The notes beneath the pieces are model-generated. The model did not search any database. It was not told the DNA's origin and was given only the letters and a program-made list of their open reading frames with translations. This document shows positions 1 through 5,436 of a stretch of 5,436 nucleotides of DNA, piece after piece (positions within the stretch are counted from its first letter, which is position 1; each line of letters starts with the position of its first letter). Origin of the DNA: Kiritimatiellia bacterium (lineage in GTDB: Bacteria > Verrucomicrobiota > Kiritimatiellia > RFP12 > UBA1067). The stretch spans positions 1 through 5,436 of the forward strand of contig JAQWAM010000131.1 in assembly GCA_028707675.1 (NCBI GenBank). Reading direction: 5' to 3'. A program made the translations under genes and the position numbers.

Positions 1-294
1 GCCTATGAGCAGCGCTACAGTCACACCGGACTGCCCCTGCCCTTGGAGCTGCACTGGCACGTGACATCCGCGCTGACCCCCGCCGCACCTGTCCCGGATA
101 TCGAGGCGGTCTGGCAAAATGCCGTCGATAGCGTCTGGCACAACGTGCCGGTCAAGGCCCTGCCGCCGGCGGACCAGTTGGCGCATCAGGCCCAGCACAT
201 CCTGCATCATCTCTTCGCCGCGCCCCTGCGCGCTTATCTCGACATCGCGCTGCTATTGAAAAACACGGCGGCGGACTTTCACCGTCAGATTTAG
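1..294 (+). pseudogene. Nucleotidyltransferase-like protein (PF14907 type), upstream piece of a frameshifted gene; 5' end outside window
   Basis: The frame is open from base 1 (A-Y-E-Q-R-Y-S...) to a TAG at 292-294, so the true start lies to the left of the window. The order of features fits the 'uncharacterised nucleotidyltransferase' family PF14907: an LELHWHV strand (codons from about 43), then a helical stretch with L-A-H-Q-A-Q-H-I-L-H-H-L, then L-R-A-Y-L-D-I-A-L-L-L. The nucleotide-binding part would be upstream and cannot be seen. Family members often sit near polysaccharide or peptide-modification genes and have no settled reaction. The frame fails just after D-I-A-L-L-L-K at an A run (259-263). 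Adding one A gives ...LLLKKHGGGLSPSDLAESSARW..., which continues the family pattern into the next frame, so residues after about base 263 in this frame are probably not native. The family call rests on remembered motif pattern and was not searched. Confidence 0.65.
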
Positions 295-761
295 CCGAGT
301 CCTCCGCGCGCTGGCGCACCGGCCGGGCTTTGCCCTTCCTGCTGAACATGACGTCCGCCCTGTTGGAAACGCCCCTGCCCAGCCAACTGGCGGAGTGTTG
401 CGGCGGCATGCGCCCGTCCGAAGCCGAAACCGCCGTCACCGCCCTCTTCAACCTGCCGGCAGCCCGCGACCGCGCCGGCGAGTCCACGCTCTTGGATTTC
501 CGTGAGGCTTCCTCCGTCGGCAAACTGCGCCTGATACTGCGCCGCGTCTTCATGCCGCGTCAATTCATGACCCTCTATTATCCCTGCGCGCGCTCCCGCC
601 TCGGCCTGCCGCTGGCATGGTTCAAACGCGCCGCTCGCCTTTACCGGCGCGGCCGCTCACTGGCCGCCGCCGCGGCAGAAGACTCCTTTTCAAAACACCG
701 TCACCAAGACATCGCCCGCCAGCGCCGGCAGTTGACCGAGAAACTGCTGCAGCAGCCATGA
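264..761 (+). pseudogene. C-terminal piece of the same frameshifted nucleotidyltransferase-like gene
   Basis: This is the -1 frame relative to the upstream piece. It is open back past the A run at 259-263 and runs to a TGA at 759-761. The first possible independent start is a TTG at 330, which has no good Shine-Dalgarno, so it reads as a continuation rather than a separate gene. The protein has a helical S-A-R-W-R-T-G-R-A-L-P-F-L-L-N-M-T-S-A-L-L stretch, like the second half of PF14907 proteins. It ends with a basic tail containing F-M-P-R-Q-F-M-T-L-Y-Y-P, L-P-L-A-W-F-K-R-A-A-R-L and a terminal Q/R/K-rich helix. Apart from the one-base lesion the frame is intact, so the gene is either recently broken, miscalled at a homopolymer, or expressed by slippage. 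It converges on the minus-strand fusion gene, with 25 bases between the stop codons and no hairpin terminator visible there. Confidence 0.62.
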
Positions 762-786
762 CCAGCGGTCGGCTTCCACTTCATCC

Positions 787-3582
787 TTATGCTTTACGCT
801 TATACACCAGCCCGCCTATTACGGTTTTGCGGTTGGGGAAAGCAAGACTCACCGCCAATGCCACGCCCAGACAGGTCGCGAGGCCGATCGCGCCGTAAAG
901 CAGCAAGTGCGGCTTCCACGGCACGGGCATGACCTCCAGCCCTATGCAGACGGCATAGTTGGCGGCCAGCCCGCACAGCGCCGCGCCCGCGCCCACACGC
1001 CGCGCAAAGATTCCCAGCATGAACAGGCCGGCCAGACCGCCGGTCATGATCCCGATGAGTTTCACAAACTGATCGAAAGCCGAGCGAATATCCGTGTTCG
1101 CCAGCACCAGCGCCCCGGTCATGCCCGCCAACCCCACCAGCACTGTAAGCGTTTTGGCCGTGTTGACCTGATGTCTGTCGGTCATGCCTTTACGCATACG
1201 CACGAAAAAATCATTTGTAAGTGCAGTGGCCGAAGCGCTCAGGTTAGCGGCCAAGGTGGTTATCGTTGCCGCAAACAGTCCCGCCAGCACAAGACCGGAC
1301 AAGCCCGCCGGCAAACCGCTCGTGATGAAAACCGGCAGGATCGAGTCAGCCTTCGGCATCGTCACGGCCAATTGTTCCGGATTACTCCGGTAGTAGGTGT
1401 AAAGCGCCGTCCCGATGCCGAAAAAAATGAACCCGGACACCATCGACAGCGGCACTGTCAGCCAGATCCCCCTCCCTGCCGCACGCGTGTCCTTGGTAGT
1501 CATATAACGCTGGATCACACACTGGTCGCTGGTGTAATAGATGAAAGACTCCACAAAACCGCTGACCAACGCCACCAAGAAAACCGGACGCGACAGGTCG
1601 AACGAGAAATCGAGCATCTTGAGTTTTCCTGCGCTGGAGGCGATCTGGAAAGCGCCCGCCAAACCGCCGTCTGTACCATTGACCAGCAAGTAAAAAACGA
1701 GCAAAGCCCCGCCGAACAGAACCGCGCACTGCACCACGTCGCTCCAGATCACCGCCTCGATCCCGCCAAACGCGCAATACAGTATGGTCAGCCGGCTGAC
1801 CGCCACAATGCACATGTTCACATCCGCGCCGGTCGCCGCCGCCACCGCCAAGGACGGCAGGTAAGCCACCACCGCCACGCGCGCCACCATGAAAAGGTTG
1901 AATGCCAGACTGGCGAATAACCGGCATGCCAGATTAAAACGCAGTTCCAGATACTCGTAAGCGCTCGTCAGTTTCAACTTGCGGAAGAACGGCAGGTAGC
2001 AGCCTATCACCAGCGGCGGCAGCAACAGCAAAGGCAGGCACCTTATGTAATACCGCCAGTCGGACATGTAAGCCAGCGCGGGGATCGCGAGAAAGGATAT
2101 CGAGCTGAACATCGCTGCAAATATGCTGATGCCCGCCGCCCACCAAGGGATGCGCCCGCCCCCTTTGAAGTAGTCGTCTGCGCTCTTCTTTTTGCGCATG
2201 AACCAGGCGCCCATGACGGCCAGACCGCCGAAGTAAGCGACAATAACCGACCAGTTAAGCCTGTGGAATTTCCGGCGCTGAATAAAGTTCCCGGTCGCGC
2301 AAACCGGCGTGCGGACACCGGGCCGGACCTCCCCTGTCGCGATCAGCAAACTTCCGTCAGACCGTCTCAACGCCGCGCCGACGACCGTCGGCGCGAACGG
2401 AACTTCGCCCAGCGAGAACCAGCGGTCTGTCACCGTGTGATAAACCAGCGCGTGCCGGTTCCAGCGGTTGCGCTCAGGCGTGATCGAAAGGCTGGCAATC
2501 CGCTGCGCCTCGCGCGCCTCGCCGGTCAGCGTCGCCAGCCTGCGCTGGTTTTCGTTATAAGTCGCCGCGTCCGGACCGCCGAACACGAGAACGTGCTGAT
2601 CCCCGACCGGGACGCAACGCGCCCCCAGCAGCGGCCAGGCGCCAGAGGTCGGAGGCCGGAGATCGGAGGTCGGATCTCTGACCGCTGACCGCTGATCTCC
2701 GATCTCCGCCTTCACCACGGCAGGCGAAATCGGCCGCCAGACGCCCGATCCTTCCGGTTGAGACAAGTCATACGCATAACCGTCGGTCAGCGCACATAAT
2801 TCAGCCAACCCGTCACCGGATGAGGTAGGGACGCATCCCCGAGGCGTCCGCGGACGGTTCGGGGAACCGTCCCTACCCTCCGCCGCATGTCGGGCATAAC
2901 CTCCGATCACATACAGGAAGGTGCGCTTCTGGTCCCCGTTCTGCACAAACGCCGCTGGCAGAGAGCGTCCCTTCGGGCCGGGCAGCGGCGGCAGCGGCCT
3001 CCATTCCGGCTGCGGCAGATCGAGATCAAGCATCCACACATCACTGACCGGCGCTTCGGAAAATTCCCCGCCCGCCACATACACTCTGTTTCCTTGGGCC
3101 GCGGCCGAACCCAAGCGCACTCCGCACGGGAAATCAGGCAACTCCGCCTCGGCCGCCGCGCCGCGCGCCGCGTCCCAAGTCAACAGAAAACAGCGGTCTG
3201 TGATCTGCCCGTCCGCGCTGCCGCCCGCGCACACGATGCCGCGCGGCGTGGTGGCGCACATCCCCTCTGCGAGCGGAGAGGACAAATGTCCGGCCCGCAA
3301 CCAGTTCGTGCTGCCCGGCAGCAGCGCGTAGATGTCAGTCCAGTATCGCTTCTTGCCGCCTTGGATCAACGGCACATCCGGAAAGTTGGAGCCGCCCGCC
3401 AGCAGCACCGCGCCGTTATGCTCTCCATAGAACGGCGCGCCGACACCGATTGCCGCGCGTCCGTCGGCCTGCGCCGGCAGACTGAATCCCTCCGACCATT
3501 CGATTTCCGCCGGCGCCGACCCGAACGCCGCCAGCCCCAAAAACATCCACCCGCAAAAACAAAACCTTTTCTTAACCCGCAT
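787..3582 (-). CDS. Fusion protein: NanM-like cyclically permuted Kelch mutarotase + SSS-family sodium:solute symporter
   Basis: The protein has 931 residues. Residues 1-25 form a signal peptide (basic M-R-V-K-K-R, hydrophobic core, S-A-P-A before E26). Residues 26-435 are a six-bladed Kelch propeller with Gly pairs at 63-64, 120-121, 171-172, 227-228 and 335-336, plus T-G-E at 416-418. GGSNFPDVPL with GGKK at 63-78 is typical of the cyclically permuted sialic acid mutarotase family. G-E-V-R-P-G-V-R-T-P (417-426) matches the E. coli NanM segment holding its proposed catalytic Glu209 and Arg215, here E418 and R424 with the same spacing. Residues 443-915 are an SSS (SLC5-like) symporter with about 13 membrane segments, F-G-G-I-E-A-V-I-W-S-D-V-V-Q (605-618), and T775-T776 where the sodium-site Ser/Thr pair of the family falls. 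The topology puts the propeller in the periplasm. The ATG at 3582 has a GGGAG ribosome site and starts the signal peptide directly. Inserted peptides at 236-253 and 293-313 come from repeat DNA. The substrate is inferred: sialic acid or a relative. Confidence 0.88.
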   Translation of the reverse strand: MRVKKRFCFCGWMFLGLAAFGSAPAEIEWSEGFSLPAQADGRAAIGVGAPFYGEHNGAVLLAGGSNFPDVPLIQGGKKRYWTDIYALLPGSTNWLRAGHLSSPLAEGMCATTPRGIVCAGGSADGQITDRCFLLTWDAARGAAAEAELPDFPCGVRLGSAAAQGNRVYVAGGEFSEAPVSDVWMLDLDLPQPEWRPLPPLPGPKGRSLPAAFVQNGDQKRTFLYVIGGYARHAAEGRDGSPNRPRTPRGCVPTSSGDGLAELCALTDGYAYDLSQPEGSGVWRPISPAVVKAEIGDQRSAVRDPTSDLRPPTSGAWPLLGARCVPVGDQHVLVFGGPDAATYNENQRRLATLTGEAREAQRIASLSITPERNRWNRHALVYHTVTDRWFSLGEVPFAPTVVGAALRRSDGSLLIATGEVRPGVRTPVCATGNFIQRRKFHRLNWSVIVAYFGGLAVMGAWFMRKKKSADDYFKGGGRIPWWAAGISIFAAMFSSISFLAIPALAYMSDWRYYIRCLPLLLLPPLVIGCYLPFFRKLKLTSAYEYLELRFNLACRLFASLAFNLFMVARVAVVAYLPSLAVAAATGADVNMCIVAVSRLTILYCAFGGIEAVIWSDVVQCAVLFGGALLVFYLLVNGTDGGLAGAFQIASSAGKLKMLDFSFDLSRPVFLVALVSGFVESFIYYTSDQCVIQRYMTTKDTRAAGRGIWLTVPLSMVSGFIFFGIGTALYTYYRSNPEQLAVTMPKADSILPVFITSGLPAGLSGLVLAGLFAATITTLAANLSASATALTNDFFVRMRKGMTDRHQVNTAKTLTVLVGLAGMTGALVLANTDIRSAFDQFVKLIGIMTGGLAGLFMLGIFARRVGAGAALCGLAANYAVCIGLEVMPVPWKPHLLLYGAIGLATCLGVALAVSLAFPNRKTVIGGLVYKRKA
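2645..2707. repeat. Nine-unit heptamer array in two opposite orientations, in frame in the Kelch domain
   Basis: The plus strand divides exactly into nine 7-base units that all begin GA. Four fit GAGRYCG (2645-2672) and five fit GAYCKCY (2673-2707). The second group is approximately the reverse complement of the first with a one-base phase shift, so the array can fold back on itself imperfectly. Total length is 63 bases, the shortest multiple of 7 beyond 42 that is also divisible by three. On the minus strand it is read without a stop as E-I-G-D-Q-R-S-A-V-R-D-P-T-S-D-L-R-P-P-T-S (residues 293-313), a polar loop just before the G-A-W-P-L-L-G-A-R-C-V strand of the propeller. Confidence 0.85.
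2824..2877. repeat. 54-base double-palindromic element inserted in frame in the Kelch domain
   Basis: Outer arms GGTAGGGACG (2824-2833) and CGTCCCTACC (2868-2877) are perfect inverted repeats. Inside are two hairpin units of 21 bases, 2829-2849 and 2852-2872, separated by GC. Read on opposite strands, they share the plan GGACG, two variable bases, TCGGGGA, two variable bases, CGTCC, with 17 of 21 positions equal. The right unit has a perfect 9-bp stem (GGACGGTTC with GAACCGTCC) and a GGG loop. The left has a 6-bp stem (GGACGC with GCGTCC) and a 9-base loop. GTCCGCGGAC (2846-2855) at the centre is also a perfect palindrome. The element is 18 codons long and encodes GRDGSPNRPRTPRGCVPT (residues 236-253) between the V-I-G-G-Y strand and the next D-G-Y-A-Y-D-L strand of one blade. 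No target duplication is evident. Confidence 0.85.
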
Positions 3583-3588
3583 CCAAGA

Positions 3589-3593
3589 CTCCC
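3589..3593 (-). promoter_or_regulatory. Ribosome binding site of the Kelch-symporter fusion gene
   Basis: On the minus strand GGGAG lies six bases before the ATG at 3582. The surrounding gap of 76 bases (3583-3658) after the preceding stop shows no convincing promoter or terminator hairpin, so read-through from the aldolase genes is the simplest reading. Confidence 0.55.
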
Positions 3594-3658
3594 GAACGCC
3601 CGCCGCGCGCCAATAATCACTTCATACGCGATACTGGGTTCAAACTTCGCGCCTTACC

Positions 3659-4699
3659 TCAACTCAGCAGCTTTTTACTTTTCAGAAACCCCGACAGCCG
3701 CTCCATCTGAGCGTCAGAGAGGCTGTGGTAGGGCGGACGCCGCCAGCGTTCTGCCAGGCCGTAAAGCTCATAGACGCCGTGCATCGCCGCGTCAAAACTC
3801 CCCTCGGTTTTGATGATGTGCTCGAAAAACGGCATGTCGTAGTCGCGGATCACGGCCGCGGCCGCCGTGAGGTCACGCGCTTCGACCGCGCGCCAGTAAC
3901 ACCGGGCGATTTCCGGCTTGAACGTGAGGAATGTTGAAAGATAACCGTCCGCTCCGTAGGGCAGCATGTTCATGTGGTTCTGCTTCTGTCCGCCAGCCGA
4001 CATCGCCCAGCGCCCGTGAGCCAGAAGAGCGGCTTTGCGGATGAATTCGCCGCAAACGTCGTCTTTCAGGGCGATCACACGCGGCGCCTCGCGCAGCAGC
4101 CTGCCGATCAGTTCCAAACCGAAAGCCGTGCCCCGCGCGTTCAGATAATTGGTCACCACCATCACGGGTATGTGCTCGGAAACGGCCTGATAATAGGACA
4201 CTAAAGAATCGACGGTGGTCGAGTGCGCCCAGTCCGGCGGCAGCGCCATCAGCATGTCAGCACCCGCAGCGCGGCAATACTTGGCAAATTCCACGCTCTT
4301 GCCGGTCCACCACCTGTCAGACGTGGCCGCCACGAAATAAGCCCGCTTTTTCAGGCAACTTGCGACATCTTTCGTGAGCCGCGCGATTTCATCGTCGGTC
4401 AAGACCGTGAACAGGCTGTCGCCGCAAGTCAGCACAACCGCTTTGGCCTTTCCCTCTTCAATCATGAAATCGATCATCTTGCGCAGCGCCCCGTAATCGA
4501 TCTCTCCGCTTTTAGTGAAAGGCGTCCGGATTGACGGCCACGGGCCGCTAAGTGCGTCGCGGACATCCGGCGGGCAACCGCCCGCAGAGGCCCGGGTTGC
4601 GTCAGGCGCCCCATGCACTCTGGAACCCGGCCAGCCGGCCACGGCAACACTGATCCCAGCCGCAGAATTTCTGATGAACTCACGTCTTGATTGTTCCAT
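3659..4699 (-). CDS. Tat-exported dihydrodipicolinate synthase / N-acetylneuraminate lyase family protein with altered active-site motifs
   Basis: The protein has 346 residues. The start is S-R-R-E-F-I-R (residues 4-10) followed by a mild hydrophobic stretch to about residue 30, a twin-arginine signal for folded export. Residues 52-340 follow the DapA/NanA TIM-barrel order: P-S-I-R-T-P-F-T-K-S-G-E-I-D (55-68), a helix, V-V-L-T-C-G-D-S (88-95), A-A-G-A-D-M-L-M-A-L-P-P (144-155), V-I-A-L-K-D-D (208-214), and G-A-D-G-Y-L-S-T (249-256). K212 is the expected Schiff-base lysine. The usual G-x-T-G-E carboxylate-binding loop reads G-D-S-L-F (93-97). The usual Y-N-x-P is replaced by V-V-T-N-Y-L-N (181-187), so the catalytic tyrosine is missing or shifted. 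Its reaction is therefore uncertain: a modified aldolase or a non-catalytic sugar-acid binder. The ATG at 4699 has an AAAGGTG site and lies 37 bases after the upstream paralogue, implying co-transcription. Confidence 0.85.
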   Translation of the reverse strand: MEQSRREFIRNSAAGISVAVAGWPGSRVHGAPDATRASAGGCPPDVRDALSGPWPSIRTPFTKSGEIDYGALRKMIDFMIEEGKAKAVVLTCGDSLFTVLTDDEIARLTKDVASCLKKRAYFVAATSDRWWTGKSVEFAKYCRAAGADMLMALPPDWAHSTTVDSLVSYYQAVSEHIPVMVVTNYLNARGTAFGLELIGRLLREAPRVIALKDDVCGEFIRKAALLAHGRWAMSAGGQKQNHMNMLPYGADGYLSTFLTFKPEIARCYWRAVEARDLTAAAAVIRDYDMPFFEHIIKTEGSFDAAMHGVYELYGLAERWRRPPYHSLSDAQMERLSGFLKSKKLLS

Positions 4700-4706
4700 T
4701 TCCGCA

Positions 4707-4713
4707 CACCTTT
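4707..4713 (-). promoter_or_regulatory. Ribosome binding site of the Tat-exported aldolase-like gene
   Basis: On the minus strand AAAGGTG lies seven bases before the ATG at 4699, inside the short gap after the upstream aldolase stop. It supports the 4699 start, which is also the only one that keeps the twin-arginine signal complete. Confidence 0.65.
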
Positions 4714-4735
4714 CTGATGAACACTGCGTATTCGT

Positions 4736-5436
4736 TCAGTCCAACTCGTGCCTGAATTCTGCCACGCGCGCCTCGATTTCGCGTTTGCGCGTTTCCGTAA
4801 GCGCATCCATCGGCTGCGTCAGAGTCATCTCCGAGGCGCACAGGCCCAGACACTTCAGCGCGTATTTCTGGCCGACCCACACCGTCGACAAATCCGTGCC
4901 GTAAACGCCGTGGAAAAGACGGATGAAGCGGTTCTGCAAACGCACCGCCTCAGTGACATCGCCGGCCTCCACCGCCCGCGCGATGCCGACCATGAACTTC
5001 GAACCCAACGCGCCCATGCCGCAAAGCATGCCGTCATAACCGGCCAGCAATGCCTCGTCCGCCGCCCACTCGTGACCTTCCAGCAACATGGGCTTGAGCC
5101 CGCTGTCACGTTTCATCAGGATCAGCTCGCGGCGCAGCCACATGTTGCCCGCTGAGTTCTTGATGCCCTTCATTCGCGGGTGCGACATGACCGCCGCGAA
5201 CTGGTCAAGCGACAACTCAATGCCGTTGTTAGCCGGGCAATGGTAATAGTAAACCGGGCGGTCGGACGCGTCCAGCACCTTGCCGATCTCCCGCACCGGA
5301 TCATCCGCACCGCCTTTCGGCAGCATGAAAACATAACTCCCGAAATCGAGCGCAGCCACCCGGCGCATGTTATTTAGCGCGGCGTCTGTGCTGACATCCG
5401 TGATGCCGACCAGCAATTCCGCACGGCCTGCCACCG
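4736..5436 (-). CDS. N-acetylneuraminate lyase / DHDPS family aldolase, 5' end outside window
   Basis: The frame is open from the right edge of the window to a TGA at 4736-4738, giving about 233 visible residues; roughly the first 70 (including any G-x-T-G-E loop) are missing. The visible part begins near the strand A-G-R-A-E-L-L-V-G-I and follows the class I aldolase barrel. R-P-V-Y-Y-Y-H-C-P places the catalytic tyrosine at codon 5245-5243. M-K-G-I-K-N-S-A-G places the Schiff-base lysine at codon 5161-5159, 28 residues later, as in E. coli DapA and NanA. G-Y-D-G-M-L-C-G and a helical C-terminus with A-V-E-A-G-D-V-T-E-A follow. The Y-Y-Y-H-x-P form resembles animal-type N-acetylneuraminate lyases more than DapA, and the downstream mutarotase-symporter supports sialic acid cleavage to pyruvate and N-acetylmannosamine. 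Other 2-keto-3-deoxy acid aldolases of the family remain possible. Because the N-terminus is not visible, export cannot be judged. Confidence 0.85.
   Translation of the reverse strand, partial: VAGRAELLVGITDVSTDAALNNMRRVAALDFGSYVFMLPKGGADDPVREIGKVLDASDRPVYYYHCPANNGIELSLDQFAAVMSHPRMKGIKNSAGNMWLRRELILMKRDSGLKPMLLEGHEWAADEALLAGYDGMLCGMGALGSKFMVGIARAVEAGDVTEAVRLQNRFIRLFHGVYGTDLSTVWVGQKYALKCLGLCASEMTLTQPMDALTETRKREIEARVAEFRHELD

Noticed and set aside
258..264. Programmed -1 frameshift heptamer at the A run
   Set aside because: The sequence G-AAA-AAC does not fit the X-XXY-YYZ slippery pattern, and no downstream stimulatory hairpin was evident. A simple indel is more likely, though slippage is not excluded.
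152..563. Minus-strand open frames opposite the nucleotidyltransferase-like gene
   Set aside because: Low-complexity Arg/Gly/Ala products. The plus strand shows family motifs across both sides of the frameshift.
762..786. Possible bidirectional terminator between the convergent genes
   Set aside because: The 25 bases show no stable inverted repeat or T run, so no terminator can be supported.
907..1920. 337-codon plus-strand open frame opposite the symporter region
   Set aside because: The product is rich in His, Arg and Gln with no domain pattern, as expected for the antisense frame of a GC-rich membrane-protein gene. The minus strand here encodes clear symporter motifs.
2645..2877. CRISPR-like array reading of the two repeat elements
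   Set aside because: The units are 7 bases without spacers in one element and a single palindrome pair in the other, and both lie inside a coding frame.
3583..3658. Possible sigma-70-like promoter (TTGAAC with TGATTA on the minus strand) before the fusion gene
   Set aside because: The -10 match is weak, and the short gap with read-through from the preceding gene explains expression without it.
2887..3813. 308-codon plus-strand open frame spanning the Kelch start, the gap and the end of the next gene
   Set aside because: It crosses two real minus-strand genes, is Arg/Pro/Ala-rich with no recognisable domain, and has no convincing ribosome site.

Overview
This is a GC-rich bacterial window. 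It holds a three-gene block on the minus strand that looks like part of a sialic acid (or related 2-keto sugar acid) uptake and catabolism locus. The 3' part of an unrelated, frameshifted plus-strand gene converges on it. A Tat-exported DapA/NanA-like protein, a Kelch mutarotase fused to a sodium symporter, and repeat elements embedded in coding sequence together suggest a PVC-superphylum bacterium (Lentisphaerota, Kiritimatiellota, Verrucomicrobiota or Planctomycetota). This placement is inferred from gene style only; there is no rRNA or marker gene here.

Layout. Positions 1-761 (+) carry the C-terminal part of a PF14907-type nucleotidyltransferase-like gene, cut by the window edge. It is broken by one missing base in an A run at 259-263; adding one A restores an open frame to 761. 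After a 25-base gap comes the minus-strand block, read from right to left. Positions 5436-4736 hold a 5'-truncated NAL/DHDPS aldolase that keeps the catalytic Tyr and Lys. Positions 4699-3659 hold a second NAL/DHDPS-family protein with a twin-arginine signal and altered active-site motifs. Positions 3582-787 hold a 931-residue fusion of a signal peptide, a cyclically permuted NanM-like Kelch propeller and an SSS sodium:solute symporter. Gaps of 37 and 76 bases, with a Shine-Dalgarno sequence before each of the last two genes, support one transcription unit.

How the genes may work together (inference): the periplasmic Kelch domain would convert the sugar anomer next to its own symporter. The symporter would import it with sodium, and the first aldolase would cleave it to pyruvate plus an amino sugar. 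The Tat-exported paralogue is the unexplained partner, because its motifs suggest altered chemistry or a binding role outside the cytoplasm.

The most unusual signal is in the Kelch coding region. Two structured DNA elements sit about 116 bases apart: a 54-base double palindrome (2824-2877) and a 63-base array of nine heptamers in two opposite orientations (2645-2707). Both lengths are multiples of three, both are read through without stops, and both add peptides that look foreign to the propeller.
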